Positions 18,882 through 27,268 of a stretch of 55,231 nt of DNA are shown here, piece by piece; the first letter of the stretch is position 1, and the number at the start of each line of letters is the position of its first letter. A program made the translations under genes and the position numbers. Source of the DNA: Pirellulaceae bacterium. Lineage in GTDB: Bacteria; Planctomycetota; Planctomycetia; Pirellulales; Pirellulaceae. A model generated the notes under the pieces. The model was not told where the DNA came from and made no database searches. It saw only the letters and a program-made list of their open reading frames with translations. The DNA is taken from assembly GCA_016784735.1 (NCBI GenBank), contig JADHUC010000022.1, forward strand, positions 1 through 55,231, given 5' to 3'.

Positions 18882-19715
18882 ATGAACGCCGAATCTGAAG
18901 ATCGAAGTGAATCCGGCAAGAAGACCGGATCGCCTTCCCTGGCCGAGATCATCGACGTAGTTCGGCCGCACGTCGAGAAGATCGAGGAGGGTTTCAAAGC
19001 GATCCGCATTACGTTGGATGCACTGTCGGAGCACGTGGGCGGTGCGGCGGCTTCTCCGCCCGCGGAAGAGGCGGTCGATGAGACTCCCGAACCGCCGGCA
19101 GCGAAACCGACTGCTGACGACGATCCTGCCCCGTCGACTGCACCGCCGGCCAAGGAGCCCAAGGCTGCTCCGGTCGAAACCGCGCCCGTCGTAGCCGCCC
19201 GACCAACGCCGGTCGAACCTCCTCCCGCCCAACCGGTGCCCGCGCCCATCGCGATTCCTGTGACCGGAGGCGGCGATGGTGGCAACTGGAGTCAGATCAT
19301 CTTCGGCGAGTATCTGACCGTCGATCCTTCAATCTCGCATCTGAGCGGAACACTGCTGGCCGATGTCCACGTAGGCGACAATGACGCGGTCGGGCTGATG
19401 GGGCATCTGCTGGATTTCCGCTCGGCCACCGGCGAACGCAAACCGCGAATGCTGAAAGACGTCGGCGAAGCATTCTACCGCTGGAAGCCGACTGATGACA
19501 CTACGCTGCGCGATGCGTTGATCGTGTGGATTCACGCGCAACTGGACGCCGTCGGCATCAACAACCGCATCGAAATCGTTCAAGTCGGCGATCGCTACGA
19601 CATGCAGCGACACAATGCCAAGGAGCGAGGCATCGAGGTGGGTGACGTGTACGGCTGGATCGTGTTGAGGGAGAATGGCAAGGTTTACTCGAAAGCGAGC
19701 GTGTCCGTCAGGTAG
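18882..19715 (+). CDS. Pro-rich linker protein with GrpE-like C-terminal domain
   Basis: The start is placed at ATG 18882, which has GAGGAA 3-8 nt upstream; a GTG at 18834 is also in frame. The 277-residue product begins with a short helix (about 20-55), continues as a Pro/Ala-rich linker to about 135, and ends in a folded region. The last 50 residues (DRYDMQRHNAKER, then GDVYGWIVLRENGKVYSKAS) line up by eye with the GrpE beta-domain pattern: a D-x-x-x-H-x-A turn, a G-x-V strand, a glycine turn and an A-x-V-x-V strand. GrpE exchanges nucleotide on DnaK, and the gene directly upstream encodes an Hsp70-fold ATPase. I infer a dedicated exchange or adaptor factor; the similarity is short and unverified. 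Confidence 0.6.
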   Translation: MNAESEDRSESGKKTGSPSLAEIIDVVRPHVEKIEEGFKAIRITLDALSEHVGGAAASPPAEEAVDETPEPPAAKPTADDDPAPSTAPPAKEPKAAPVETAPVVAARPTPVEPPPAQPVPAPIAIPVTGGGDGGNWSQIIFGEYLTVDPSISHLSGTLLADVHVGDNDAVGLMGHLLDFRSATGERKPRMLKDVGEAFYRWKPTDDTTLRDALIVWIHAQLDAVGINNRIEIVQVGDRYDMQRHNAKERGIEVGDVYGWIVLRENGKVYSKASVSVR

Positions 19716-19834
19716 TACACAGCGGCCGTGTTCACGCACGCTGCAACAATCGAACGCTCGTCCAACGAAAACAACTGAGGAACAAGAAATCGAAGGCAGG
19801 CAACACCTGCTGCAGACAGAACGGACCCGGATCC

Positions 19835-21904
19835 ATGCTGAAGACTTTTGTATGCGCGAACTGTGGAGTGGAAGTCCGCCGGCCAACGCCACCGCTCAGT
19901 TGCCAGTCGTGCGGACAGCAGCGTATCGGGCTGTTTCGCGAGAAACCAGCCGACAGCGCACCGCCTGCCGCCGCACCCGGGCAGCCTGGGTCGGCAATCG
20001 GCGCACCACCGCCGCCCGGCGGCATGACACCACCTTCGGCCCCGGCGGTCCAAGGCTCTCCGCCGCCACCGGGTGCACCGGCTCCCGCCCAGCCCGTGGT
20101 TCCCGCGCCGATTCAGCCGGCACCGATTCCTCCAGCCGCGCCGATAAGTCCAGTCCAGCCGGTCGGACCCGCCGAGCCTGTCGCACCTGTGTCTGTCCCA
20201 TCCACGCCTCCGGCGGCGCCTCAGCCTGCCGCTCCGACCCCACCGGCTCCAGTGACGCCAGTCGCTCCGGCAGCCCCAGTTCCTCCTCCGCCCGAACCAG
20301 TGCAGCCTGCGGCGCCCTCTCCTCCGGCGGTGACGGTCACACCAGCGCCAGTTGCCCCACCGGCGCCCGAAGCGGTGGCACCAGCGCCTGCACCTCCCGA
20401 GTCGATTGCACCGACATCGGTCCAGCCGACGCCGCCAACTCCAGAACCTGTCACTGCGACACCCGTACCCGTCGCACCCCCGCCGGAACCGATAGCGCCC
20501 GTCGAACCGATCGTCCCGCCGACGCCTGCCGCGCCCTCCGAGCCTAAACCAGTCGCCAGGCCCGCTCCGCGCGGGCCTGCTCCGGAGCCTCCCAAGGTTC
20601 CCGCATTCGAACCGCCGCCTGACGAAGAGGCTGCTGCACCGCCACCGCAGCCTGAATTCGCGCGACCCGTTGCGCCCGCTCCTGAACCTGCACAGGCACC
20701 TCCACCGGAACCCACGGCGGTGCCCCAACAACCGGCAGCAGCCGAACCGGCAGCCCGTGCACCAGCCTCGCCCAAGCCGAAACCCGCGTCCGAGAAGAAG
20801 GTTCCGGGCAAGGTGATGTGGCAGTTTCCCAAGCAGATTCCGGGACAAGCATATTCGACCTCGCCGATCCGCAGTTGTCCGGTATCCTTCGGAAAAACTC
20901 GGTTCGCCGTCTGTTTCGGCAACACGTTGATTGGGTTGGATTGGAAGACGACGGGCCTTGAGAAGATGTGGGAATGCGATGTCGGCGGTCACGTGCCCGC
21001 ATCGCCGGTGCTGGGAGGCGACGGTCTGATACGCGTGCATTCGGGAGACGCTTGGCTGCACTGCATCGACCAGGACGGCTGCCGCGTCTGGGAACCCGTG
21101 CCGGTGGGCGAGCCGCTGGGATGGGCCTCGCCGATCGTTGATAGTGACAACAACACGTACATTTCCGGATACGGCGGAGGAATCTTCAAGGTTTCGCCCA
21201 GGGGAGACTTCAGGAACGTTCCGTATTTCCGAACTCGACAGAAGTTCGACTCGACCGGCCTGGTCACTCGTGGCGTATTGTACATCGGCTGCGAAGATGC
21301 TTTCGTCTACGCAATCCAATTAAGTGATCGCGAGGGCAAATGCATTTGGGACCACTTGCAGGACTTGGGAAAAACCGAATGGTTCATCAACTCGGCACCG
21401 GCCCTGGCTCCGGATACCACGTTGGTGGTGGCTGGCCGTGACGAGAACTTGTACGGCTTTCACTTAGACGGAAAACAAGCCTGGAAGCTGTATATTCCCG
21501 GCCAGATGCTGGCCTCGCCGGTAGTCTCCGCCAATGGTGATATCTTCGTCGGGCTTAGCATCGTCAAGGCCACCAAGAAGGACAAAGGCAAACTGGTATG
21601 CGTCGATGGCGAAACGCACAAGGTTCGATGGGAATACGAAGCAAAAGGACCGGTTGAATCAACCGCCGTAATAGGTGATGACCAAATAGTTTATTTTGGA
21701 GACAACGGCGGCTACATTCATGCCGTCCGAGGCGACGGGAAGTGCGAGTGGAAGCAAAACGTCCACTCGCCCGTGCGATCGTCCGGCATGATCACCGGGC
21801 CGAATCGACTCGTATTCGGCTTGGATAATGGCACAATGGTGGGTATCCTATGCTCGTCCGGGGGGGTTTCCCGCAAAGGATGGGCGAAATTCATGGCGAA
21901 ATAA
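19835..21904 (+). CDS. Zinc-ribbon, Pro-rich linker and PQQ-type beta-propeller protein
   Basis: The N-terminus carries four cysteines in a zinc-ribbon spacing (C7, C10, C23, C26). Residues about 35-325 are an unusually long Pro/Ala/Val linker. Residues about 330-689 repeat W/G/D-rich blades such as GDAWLHCIDQDG, GRDENLYGFHLDGKQAWKL and GDGKCEWKQN, as in PQQ/BamB-like beta-propellers. There is no signal peptide, so the propeller should be cytoplasmic, which is unusual for this fold. The propeller has no visible enzymatic residues and is best read as a protein-interaction module. It lies 119 bp after the GrpE-like gene, which has a similar Pro-rich linker, suggesting both belong to one assembly. 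Confidence 0.8.
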   Translation: MLKTFVCANCGVEVRRPTPPLSCQSCGQQRIGLFREKPADSAPPAAAPGQPGSAIGAPPPPGGMTPPSAPAVQGSPPPPGAPAPAQPVVPAPIQPAPIPPAAPISPVQPVGPAEPVAPVSVPSTPPAAPQPAAPTPPAPVTPVAPAAPVPPPPEPVQPAAPSPPAVTVTPAPVAPPAPEAVAPAPAPPESIAPTSVQPTPPTPEPVTATPVPVAPPPEPIAPVEPIVPPTPAAPSEPKPVARPAPRGPAPEPPKVPAFEPPPDEEAAAPPPQPEFARPVAPAPEPAQAPPPEPTAVPQQPAAAEPAARAPASPKPKPASEKKVPGKVMWQFPKQIPGQAYSTSPIRSCPVSFGKTRFAVCFGNTLIGLDWKTTGLEKMWECDVGGHVPASPVLGGDGLIRVHSGDAWLHCIDQDGCRVWEPVPVGEPLGWASPIVDSDNNTYISGYGGGIFKVSPRGDFRNVPYFRTRQKFDSTGLVTRGVLYIGCEDAFVYAIQLSDREGKCIWDHLQDLGKTEWFINSAPALAPDTTLVVAGRDENLYGFHLDGKQAWKLYIPGQMLASPVVSANGDIFVGLSIVKATKKDKGKLVCVDGETHKVRWEYEAKGPVESTAVIGDDQIVYFGDNGGYIHAVRGDGKCEWKQNVHSPVRSSGMITGPNRLVFGLDNGTMVGILCSSGGVSRKGWAKFMAK

Positions 21905-22073
21905 GGGCGAGAAAGAGTACAATTTACGGTACCCAGCGTTTAATCTATTGACCGGGAACGGAGATCAGATTGCCTACAGAGGAGAGGCTTTTCGCTTTGA
22001 GCCTCAAGCAGCCCAGCTTCGGTGGCGTTTAAGACCATCGGCGCGTTTGTCACAGACTAAGGGGAGAATTGTC

Positions 22074-24425
22074 ATGAGGAATCTAACGCTAAGCTTGATT
22101 TTCGTCGGGCTATTGGCACCCGCTGCGTCAGCCCGGATTTGGTCCGACGCTACCGGACAGGCGAAGGTCGATGCCGAGTATCTCGGCGTGGAGAACGGCC
22201 AAGTAAAACTGAAGTTCAATCGCACCGGCAAAGTGGCCGCCATGCCCATCGGTGCATTAAGCGAAGAAGACCAGAAGTTTGTCCAAGAGCAGATCGCGCT
22301 GGAAGAGGAGAAGAAGGCATCAGCGAATGGCCCGCCGGATCGCTTCACGAAACTAATCATGCAGGATGCGACCAATCCCTCCCACTACATCGCCCGCGGG
22401 AGAGCTCGGACGAGCAACAAGGAGTATGACAATGCGATCAAGGATTTCACCAAGGCCATCGAACTGAACCCTCAGGATCCTGACGCATTCAACGGGCGCG
22501 GCAAGGCGTATCACAAGAAGAACGATCTGATCCCCGCGCAACGCGATTTCAACCAGGCAATCCAGCTAGATGCGAAGTTCGCCCCCGCCTACCGTAATCG
22601 CGGCGAGAACCTCCGCCAACTGGCTCTGAACAAAGGCCAGAGCGTTCCCGAGTTGGACCAAGCCATCGAACGCTGGCAGCAGTTCATGAACCACGCCCAC
22701 AAGAACAACATGAAACGAGCGCCCTGGCAGCCGCTGAACGCCACGAAAGGCGATGTCAGCCGGCCGGCCGTTTTGCAGCAGATGGCCAAGATCGACATCG
22801 AGTGGGCCAACTGGCTGGACCGCGAGCACGGCGACTACGGGCATGGTGGACATGGCCACGCTGGCCACGGGCCCGGCTGTAATTGCGGAGCCTGCTCGGG
22901 CGACGGATGCCCTTACTGCGATGGCAGCGGTTGCCCGGCGTGCGGCGGCGGCAAGCCCGCCCCAGGCTTGGGCGTCTATCCACCGCAGTGCATGAAAGGC
23001 GAAACGGTCACGCTGGTGGCTAATGCCAGCCAGCTTATGAAGGGCATGCCGGCCGAGGCGAAGCCTGGCGAGAAACCGGGCCCCAATGCACCGAAGATCC
23101 CGCTGGACAGCGTCGATTTCTATCGCGACGTCAACGGCGACGGATTGTTCAACGCCACCGACGACCAGTACATAGCATCCGACAGCGAACACGGCGATGG
23201 CTTCACGACAGAAGTCTCCACCGCCGCCTTCCCACCGGGACCGCAGAGTTTCTTCGCCGTTCCGCGGGGTGATGCCGGATCGGGAAGCGGGGCAACGCCA
23301 GAGGAACTGCTCAGTGCAGCGGAGGCTTGTGAGAAAGCGAAAAAGACGGAAGAAGGAATCGCTCAGGCCTGTGAAGCCGGCAAGGCCCAAGGGCTGAGCG
23401 AAGACCAGAGCAAGTCGCTCGGCGGCGACCAGTCTGGTATCAGCGACGAGGCAAGTGAGCTTCTCGACAAGGTCGCTGGAGCGTGTCCTGAAGCGGCCGA
23501 CCTGTTGAAGGAAGCCGCCAAGCCGATGAAGGCGGTTCAGAACCGAATGAAGTACGCTCAGAAGAAACCGGGCGAGGCTTGCAAGGAAGATGCCGAAAAG
23601 GCCTGTGATGATGCAAACAAAGCCGCCGAGAAGCTGGCGAAGGCCGCTGAGAAGCTCCGCGAAGCCTACGAGGCAGCAAAGGCTGCCGGCGCCGGCAATC
23701 CCGGCCAAGCGCCCGCAAACGCTGCCACCGGTGCCCCGACAAGCGGTGCCGGCGAACTCCTGGCCGCCGCTCCGATTGGCCCGCGCGGCGTCGGTGGCGG
23801 AGGTGGTGAGGATGGGATCGGCAATGACGACGAGGAAGACGAGTGGATCGAGGAGATCGTCGAGACGGAGATCTTCGACGACGAAGACGTCGACGAGATC
23901 GAGGAAATCGTCGAGGAGTACATCGAGATGGACGACTACGATAACGCGTTGGTCGCCTACGATGAACTACTCCAACGCGACCCTGATAATCTGGTTTACC
24001 TCCGCGATCGGGCGAATACCCACATGTTGCGAGGCGGCTACGATTACGCTGTTCGCGACTACGACTACTTGCTGAAACAGCGAGCGGAACCGGACGCCGA
24101 CTTGTACTACAACCGCGGATGTGCCCATCTGGCGGCCGGGCGTCTGGAGCACGCGATCAGTGACTTCGACAAATCGATTTCGCTGAACGAAACTTACAGC
24201 CTGGCCTACAATAACCGCGGTGCCACTTATGCCCGCATGGGTGACTTCGACAAGGCCATCGTGGACTTTAACAAAGCCATCGAGATCGAACCGGCCAACC
24301 GCTTGGCGTTTCGTAACCGCGCGTTGGCCTACAAGAAGCAGGGCAAGTTGCGACAGGCCCAAGAGGACTTCGATGTCGTATTGAGGCTCGAGAAGGAAAG
24401 CACCGCGGGCGAGACCACGAACTGA
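22074..24425 (+). CDS. Exported SHD1-TPR protein with Cys/Gly/His-rich centre
   Basis: The start is ATG 22074, supported by GGGGAG 7 nt upstream and by the signal peptide MRNLTLSLIFVGLLAPAASA; an upstream in-frame extension overlaps the previous gene and is unlikely. After cleavage comes an SHD1 domain (about 21-75, RIWSDATGQAKVDAEYLG), frequent in planctomycete secreted proteins, then TPR units to about 200. Residues 254-295 are HGHAGHGPGCNCGACSGDG followed by more CxxC pairs, resembling a DnaJ-type cysteine cluster. A calcium-loop-like DVNGDGLFNATDD follows near 355, then a helical Ala/Lys region, an Asp/Glu stretch and a second TPR block (about 617-775). It closes the same-strand run and is probably its outermost component; binding partners are unknown. 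Confidence 0.82.
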   Translation: MRNLTLSLIFVGLLAPAASARIWSDATGQAKVDAEYLGVENGQVKLKFNRTGKVAAMPIGALSEEDQKFVQEQIALEEEKKASANGPPDRFTKLIMQDATNPSHYIARGRARTSNKEYDNAIKDFTKAIELNPQDPDAFNGRGKAYHKKNDLIPAQRDFNQAIQLDAKFAPAYRNRGENLRQLALNKGQSVPELDQAIERWQQFMNHAHKNNMKRAPWQPLNATKGDVSRPAVLQQMAKIDIEWANWLDREHGDYGHGGHGHAGHGPGCNCGACSGDGCPYCDGSGCPACGGGKPAPGLGVYPPQCMKGETVTLVANASQLMKGMPAEAKPGEKPGPNAPKIPLDSVDFYRDVNGDGLFNATDDQYIASDSEHGDGFTTEVSTAAFPPGPQSFFAVPRGDAGSGSGATPEELLSAAEACEKAKKTEEGIAQACEAGKAQGLSEDQSKSLGGDQSGISDEASELLDKVAGACPEAADLLKEAAKPMKAVQNRMKYAQKKPGEACKEDAEKACDDANKAAEKLAKAAEKLREAYEAAKAAGAGNPGQAPANAATGAPTSGAGELLAAAPIGPRGVGGGGGEDGIGNDDEEDEWIEEIVETEIFDDEDVDEIEEIVEEYIEMDDYDNALVAYDELLQRDPDNLVYLRDRANTHMLRGGYDYAVRDYDYLLKQRAEPDADLYYNRGCAHLAAGRLEHAISDFDKSISLNETYSLAYNNRGATYARMGDFDKAIVDFNKAIEIEPANRLAFRNRALAYKKQGKLRQAQEDFDVVLRLEKESTAGETTN

Positions 24426-24458
24426 CCTTCGATAGCTTCGGCTTTCGTAACAAATGTC

Positions 24459-24497
24459 AAGCCACGGCCCATCCATCGGGCCGTGGCTTTTCTTTTT
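24459..24497 (+). terminator. Rho-independent terminator after the TPR gene
   Basis: AAGCCACGGCCC (24459-24470) pairs perfectly with GGGCCGTGGCTT (24478-24489) over 12 bp with a 7-nt loop, followed by TTTTCTTTTT. It lies 34 bp after the stop codon and marks the end of the 3.8-24.4 kb run. Confidence 0.9.
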
Positions 24498-24664
24498 GCG
24501 CTGTTTGGGGGGACGCTGTTCGCAGAAAACTTCGATTCATTTGGCCTTGTCCTCATGCAATTGTGCGGTCAATCGCTTAGACTGACGCGTGATTTGAATT
24601 CGACTTGGACGCAATGAAGCAGTCCAACATCCAACTTTGTCATTGTCAGTAGCGAGGTGTTGCC

Positions 24665-25780
24665 ATGTCAGACAAGAAAGCTAATGTCGCAATCATCGGT
24701 CTGGGTTTTGGAGCCGAGTTCATCCCCATCTACCAGAAGCTCGCCGGTGCGAACATGTATGCCATCTGCCGGCGGGACGAGGCAGAAATGAACAAGATCG
24801 GCGACGCCTTTGGCATCGACAAGCGATACACGAAATACGAAGACGTGCTTTCTGACGCCGACGTGGACTTTGTCCACATCAATTCGCCGATTCCGGATCA
24901 CGCGTGGATGTCGATGGAAGCTCTCAAAGCAGGCAAACACGTCATGTGCACCGTGCCGATGGCCACGACGATCGACGAGTGCCGTCAGATCTGCGAACTG
25001 GTCCAGGAAACGGGTCTCAAGTACATGATGGCCGAGACCGTGGTGTACAGCCGAGAGTTCCTGTTCATCAAAGAGATGTACGAGAAGGGTGAACTCGGCA
25101 AGATCCAGTACATGGCGGCATCGCACCCGCAAGACATGGAAGGGTGGCCGGAGTACTGGGAACGGATGATCCCCATGCACTACGCCACGCACGTGGTCAG
25201 CCCGGTCCTGGGATTGGTGAAGGGCCGCGCCGAGTACGTGAGTTGCTTCGGATCCGGGACGATCAACGAAAGCATCGCCGAGAAGTCCGGCAACAGCTTC
25301 GCCGTCGAGTCTTGCCACATCAAGATCAAAGAGTCGGACATTGCGGCACACATCTGGCGTTTCCTGTTTGACACCTCCCGCCAGTACCGTGAGAGCTTCG
25401 ACGTATACGGCACCAAGAAGAGCTTCGAGTGGGCGCTGGTCGAAGGCGACGAGCATGTGATTCACACGGCCAAGAAACCCGAATCCGAAATCCCCGAGCG
25501 AGTCACGGTACCCGACTACGCCCATCTACTGCCGGAGGAGATCCGCCCATTCACTTCGACCATTCAGGACGCCGAGCATCTTTCGTTCATCCAAGGTGCC
25601 GGCCACGGCGGCTCGCACCCTCACATGGTTAACGAATTCGTCAGCGCCTTGGCCGAAGACCGCGATCCATGGCCCAACGCCACCCTTAGCGCGAACTGGA
25701 CGTGCGTAGGCATCTGCGCCCACGAATCCGCAACCAAGGGCGGCGAAATCGTCCCGCTCCCCGATTTCACGCTTGAGTGA
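24665..25780 (+). CDS. Gfo/Idh/MocA-family NAD(P)-dependent oxidoreductase
   Basis: The 371-residue protein starts with a Rossmann fold: ANVAIIGLGFGAEFIP carries the glycine-rich dinucleotide motif, and the family's central strand and lysine region appears as AGKHVMCTVPMATT (Lys near residue 97). The C-terminal half (about 125-371) is the alpha/beta dimerisation and substrate domain typical of sugar or inositol dehydrogenases. No signal peptide is present, unlike many planctomycete paralogues with a Tat leader, so it acts in the cytoplasm. ATG 24665 is 7 nt after GAGG. No sugar operon is nearby and the substrate cannot be told from sequence. It starts 168 bp after a strong terminator and seems to be its own unit, perhaps with the next gene. 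Confidence 0.92.
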   Translation: MSDKKANVAIIGLGFGAEFIPIYQKLAGANMYAICRRDEAEMNKIGDAFGIDKRYTKYEDVLSDADVDFVHINSPIPDHAWMSMEALKAGKHVMCTVPMATTIDECRQICELVQETGLKYMMAETVVYSREFLFIKEMYEKGELGKIQYMAASHPQDMEGWPEYWERMIPMHYATHVVSPVLGLVKGRAEYVSCFGSGTINESIAEKSGNSFAVESCHIKIKESDIAAHIWRFLFDTSRQYRESFDVYGTKKSFEWALVEGDEHVIHTAKKPESEIPERVTVPDYAHLLPEEIRPFTSTIQDAEHLSFIQGAGHGGSHPHMVNEFVSALAEDRDPWPNATLSANWTCVGICAHESATKGGEIVPLPDFTLE

Positions 25781-25814
25781 ACAGGCGTCTTGTGACATTT
25801 GCCGGGTAATAGCC

Positions 25815-26438
25815 ATGAAACGTTGCGCTTTCACAGCGATGTTGTGTCTGACGGCTGCTTTCACTCATGCGGGCGAGCCTGTGAATCAGTTGCCAAAGCC
25901 TGAGTATTCTCCCGATGCTGCGGACCCGGCGTGGCTGTCCTATGCCGCTCAGTTCCACGGACATCTTGGTCCGTGGGCCACAGCGGGCTTGCGCGTCGGC
26001 ATGGCGGGGCGGCGGGCGGTCGAGGCCAAGGGATATTTCGATGTGAAGGTGGTGGCCGGGGGACCGTTTATCAAACCGCCGCGCTCGTGTTTCCTCGACG
26101 GATTGCAGGTGTCCACTGGGGCGACACTGGGGAAGCGAAATCTGAAATGGGTCAATGGCGACGAGATTGTCGTGCGCTTCGAAAACACAAAGTCGGGCGC
26201 GGTGGCCGAAGTGCGGTTGACGGATCGACTGCTCAACGCGCTTGCCTCGATCAAGCCCAAGCCGAAAACTGGCGGAGCCGCGCGCGGCGACCGCGATCAC
26301 GGCCCGGATGCCGAGCATGTCTCTCTGGAAGATATCGCCCGAAAGATCGCCAATGCCCGTGAAGCGGACCTGGTGCGGATTACGGCCATAGAAGATGGTC
26401 CGCCAGCAAAGGCCGAGCAAGGTGGTTCGGACAATTAG
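25815..26438 (+). CDS. Exported FmdE-like protein
   Basis: ATG 25815 begins a clear signal peptide (MKRCAFTAMLCLTAAFTHAG); a longer in-frame start at 25773 would bury it. The mature part has the two hallmarks of the FmdE family (formylmethanofuran dehydrogenase subunit E N-terminal domain): FHGHLGPWATAG and SCFLDGLQVSTGATLGKRN. The Cys and His there are the likely metal ligands. The C-terminal 45 residues are charged and lack the zinc finger of full FmdE. An exported single-domain FmdE without methanofuran genes next to it is of unknown role; a periplasmic metal or redox function is a guess. It lies 34 bp after the oxidoreductase and could be co-transcribed. Confidence 0.82.
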   Translation: MKRCAFTAMLCLTAAFTHAGEPVNQLPKPEYSPDAADPAWLSYAAQFHGHLGPWATAGLRVGMAGRRAVEAKGYFDVKVVAGGPFIKPPRSCFLDGLQVSTGATLGKRNLKWVNGDEIVVRFENTKSGAVAEVRLTDRLLNALASIKPKPKTGGAARGDRDHGPDAEHVSLEDIARKIANAREADLVRITAIEDGPPAKAEQGGSDN

Positions 26439-26445
26439 CCAATCC

Positions 26446-26472
26446 AAACTGCCGAACCTCTCACGGCAGTTT
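26446..26472 (+). terminator. Probable terminator after the FmdE-like gene
   Basis: AAACTGCCG and CGGCAGTTT form a perfect 9-bp stem with a 9-nt loop, 8 bp after the stop codon, followed by the pyrimidine-rich CTTGTCCTTTC rather than a pure T-run. Confidence 0.65.
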
Positions 26473-26622
26473 CTTGTCCTTTCATGGGAATAATGGTGGC
26501 GAACCGGGGGCGGTCTGTCCGAAATCAGGTGCTTAACCTCTAACCATCGTCTGCCGGCATGGGCCGATTTGACTGGCTGAAGAAGACAGATCTGGCAAAC
26601 CCACCTTCCGCCTCACCTTGCC

Positions 26623-27078
26623 GTGCCGTCCATGACGTTCAAGATTCTTGATTTGGAAGCGAACTGTGCGACGATGTCTGCCACCAGTTCAGAACGACAA
26701 TCCGGCAGTCTTCGCGTTCTCGTGGCCGAGGACAGTTCGCTGAACCAGACGCTCGCGGTCCGCCTTCTGGAGCGACAGGGCCATGCGGTCACGGTCGTTG
26801 GCAACGGCAAAGAGGCCGTCAACGCAATGCACCGCGATCAGTTCGACCTGATTCTTATGGATGTCGAGATGCCGGAGATGGACGGTCTGGCTGCGACGCG
26901 CGCCATCCGAGCTCGCGAGAGCCAGCAAGGCGGCCGTGTCCCGATCGTTGCAGTCACGTCGAACGACAACCGTGAGCAGTGTCTGAGGGCGGGTATGGAT
27001 GCTTACTTGCCCAAGCCGCTCAGGGCAGACCTGCTGAAAAGTGCCCTGAATGACGTCCTCGGCAAAACGGCCGCATGA
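26623..27078 (+). CDS. Single-domain response regulator (receiver)
   Basis: The receiver fold starts at LRVLVAEDSSLNQ and is complete: acidic pair in AED, phospho-acceptor Asp in LILMDVEMPEMDG, switch Thr/Ser in VAVTSN and Lys in LPKPLR. There is no output domain. The sequence is closest to receivers found at the C-terminus of hybrid histidine kinases. The start is uncertain: GTG 26623, ATG 26632 and ATG 26674 are all in frame and none has a good ribosome-binding site; the fold itself needs only the last. No histidine kinase is adjacent. A diguanylate cyclase gene follows 190 bp later on the same strand, separated by a stem-loop, so a functional pairing is possible but not shown. Confidence 0.88.
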   Translation: MPSMTFKILDLEANCATMSATSSERQSGSLRVLVAEDSSLNQTLAVRLLERQGHAVTVVGNGKEAVNAMHRDQFDLILMDVEMPEMDGLAATRAIRARESQQGGRVPIVAVTSNDNREQCLRAGMDAYLPKPLRADLLKSALNDVLGKTAA

Positions 27079-27100
27079 GGCAAGCGGGCAGAAAAAAACC

Positions 27101-27126
27101 ATCGCGGACTTCTGGAAGTCCGCGAT
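27101..27126 (+). terminator. Stem-loop after the response regulator
   Basis: ATCGCGGACT and AGTCCGCGAT pair over 10 bp around a 6-nt loop, 23 bp after the stop codon. A run of seven A residues lies just upstream and a short GATCTTT downstream, so it is a moderately convincing terminator. Confidence 0.65.
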
Positions 27127-27268
27127 GATCTTTGGCTAGATCTCTCTCGTTTCGTTCCTTGGAATAACCGAACCGACAGTCTTTTGACAGCGACCCGGCG
27201 CGACCTACACTTGTGAGGCGTTCCATCTGACGATGCCACCAAGACGTTCTATAACGACGGGAACGGTT

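Noticed and set aside
19685..21319. 544-codon minus-strand frame very rich in Arg and Gly
   Set aside because: It is the complement of the Pro/Ala linker of the propeller protein; the composition is an artefact of that repeat.
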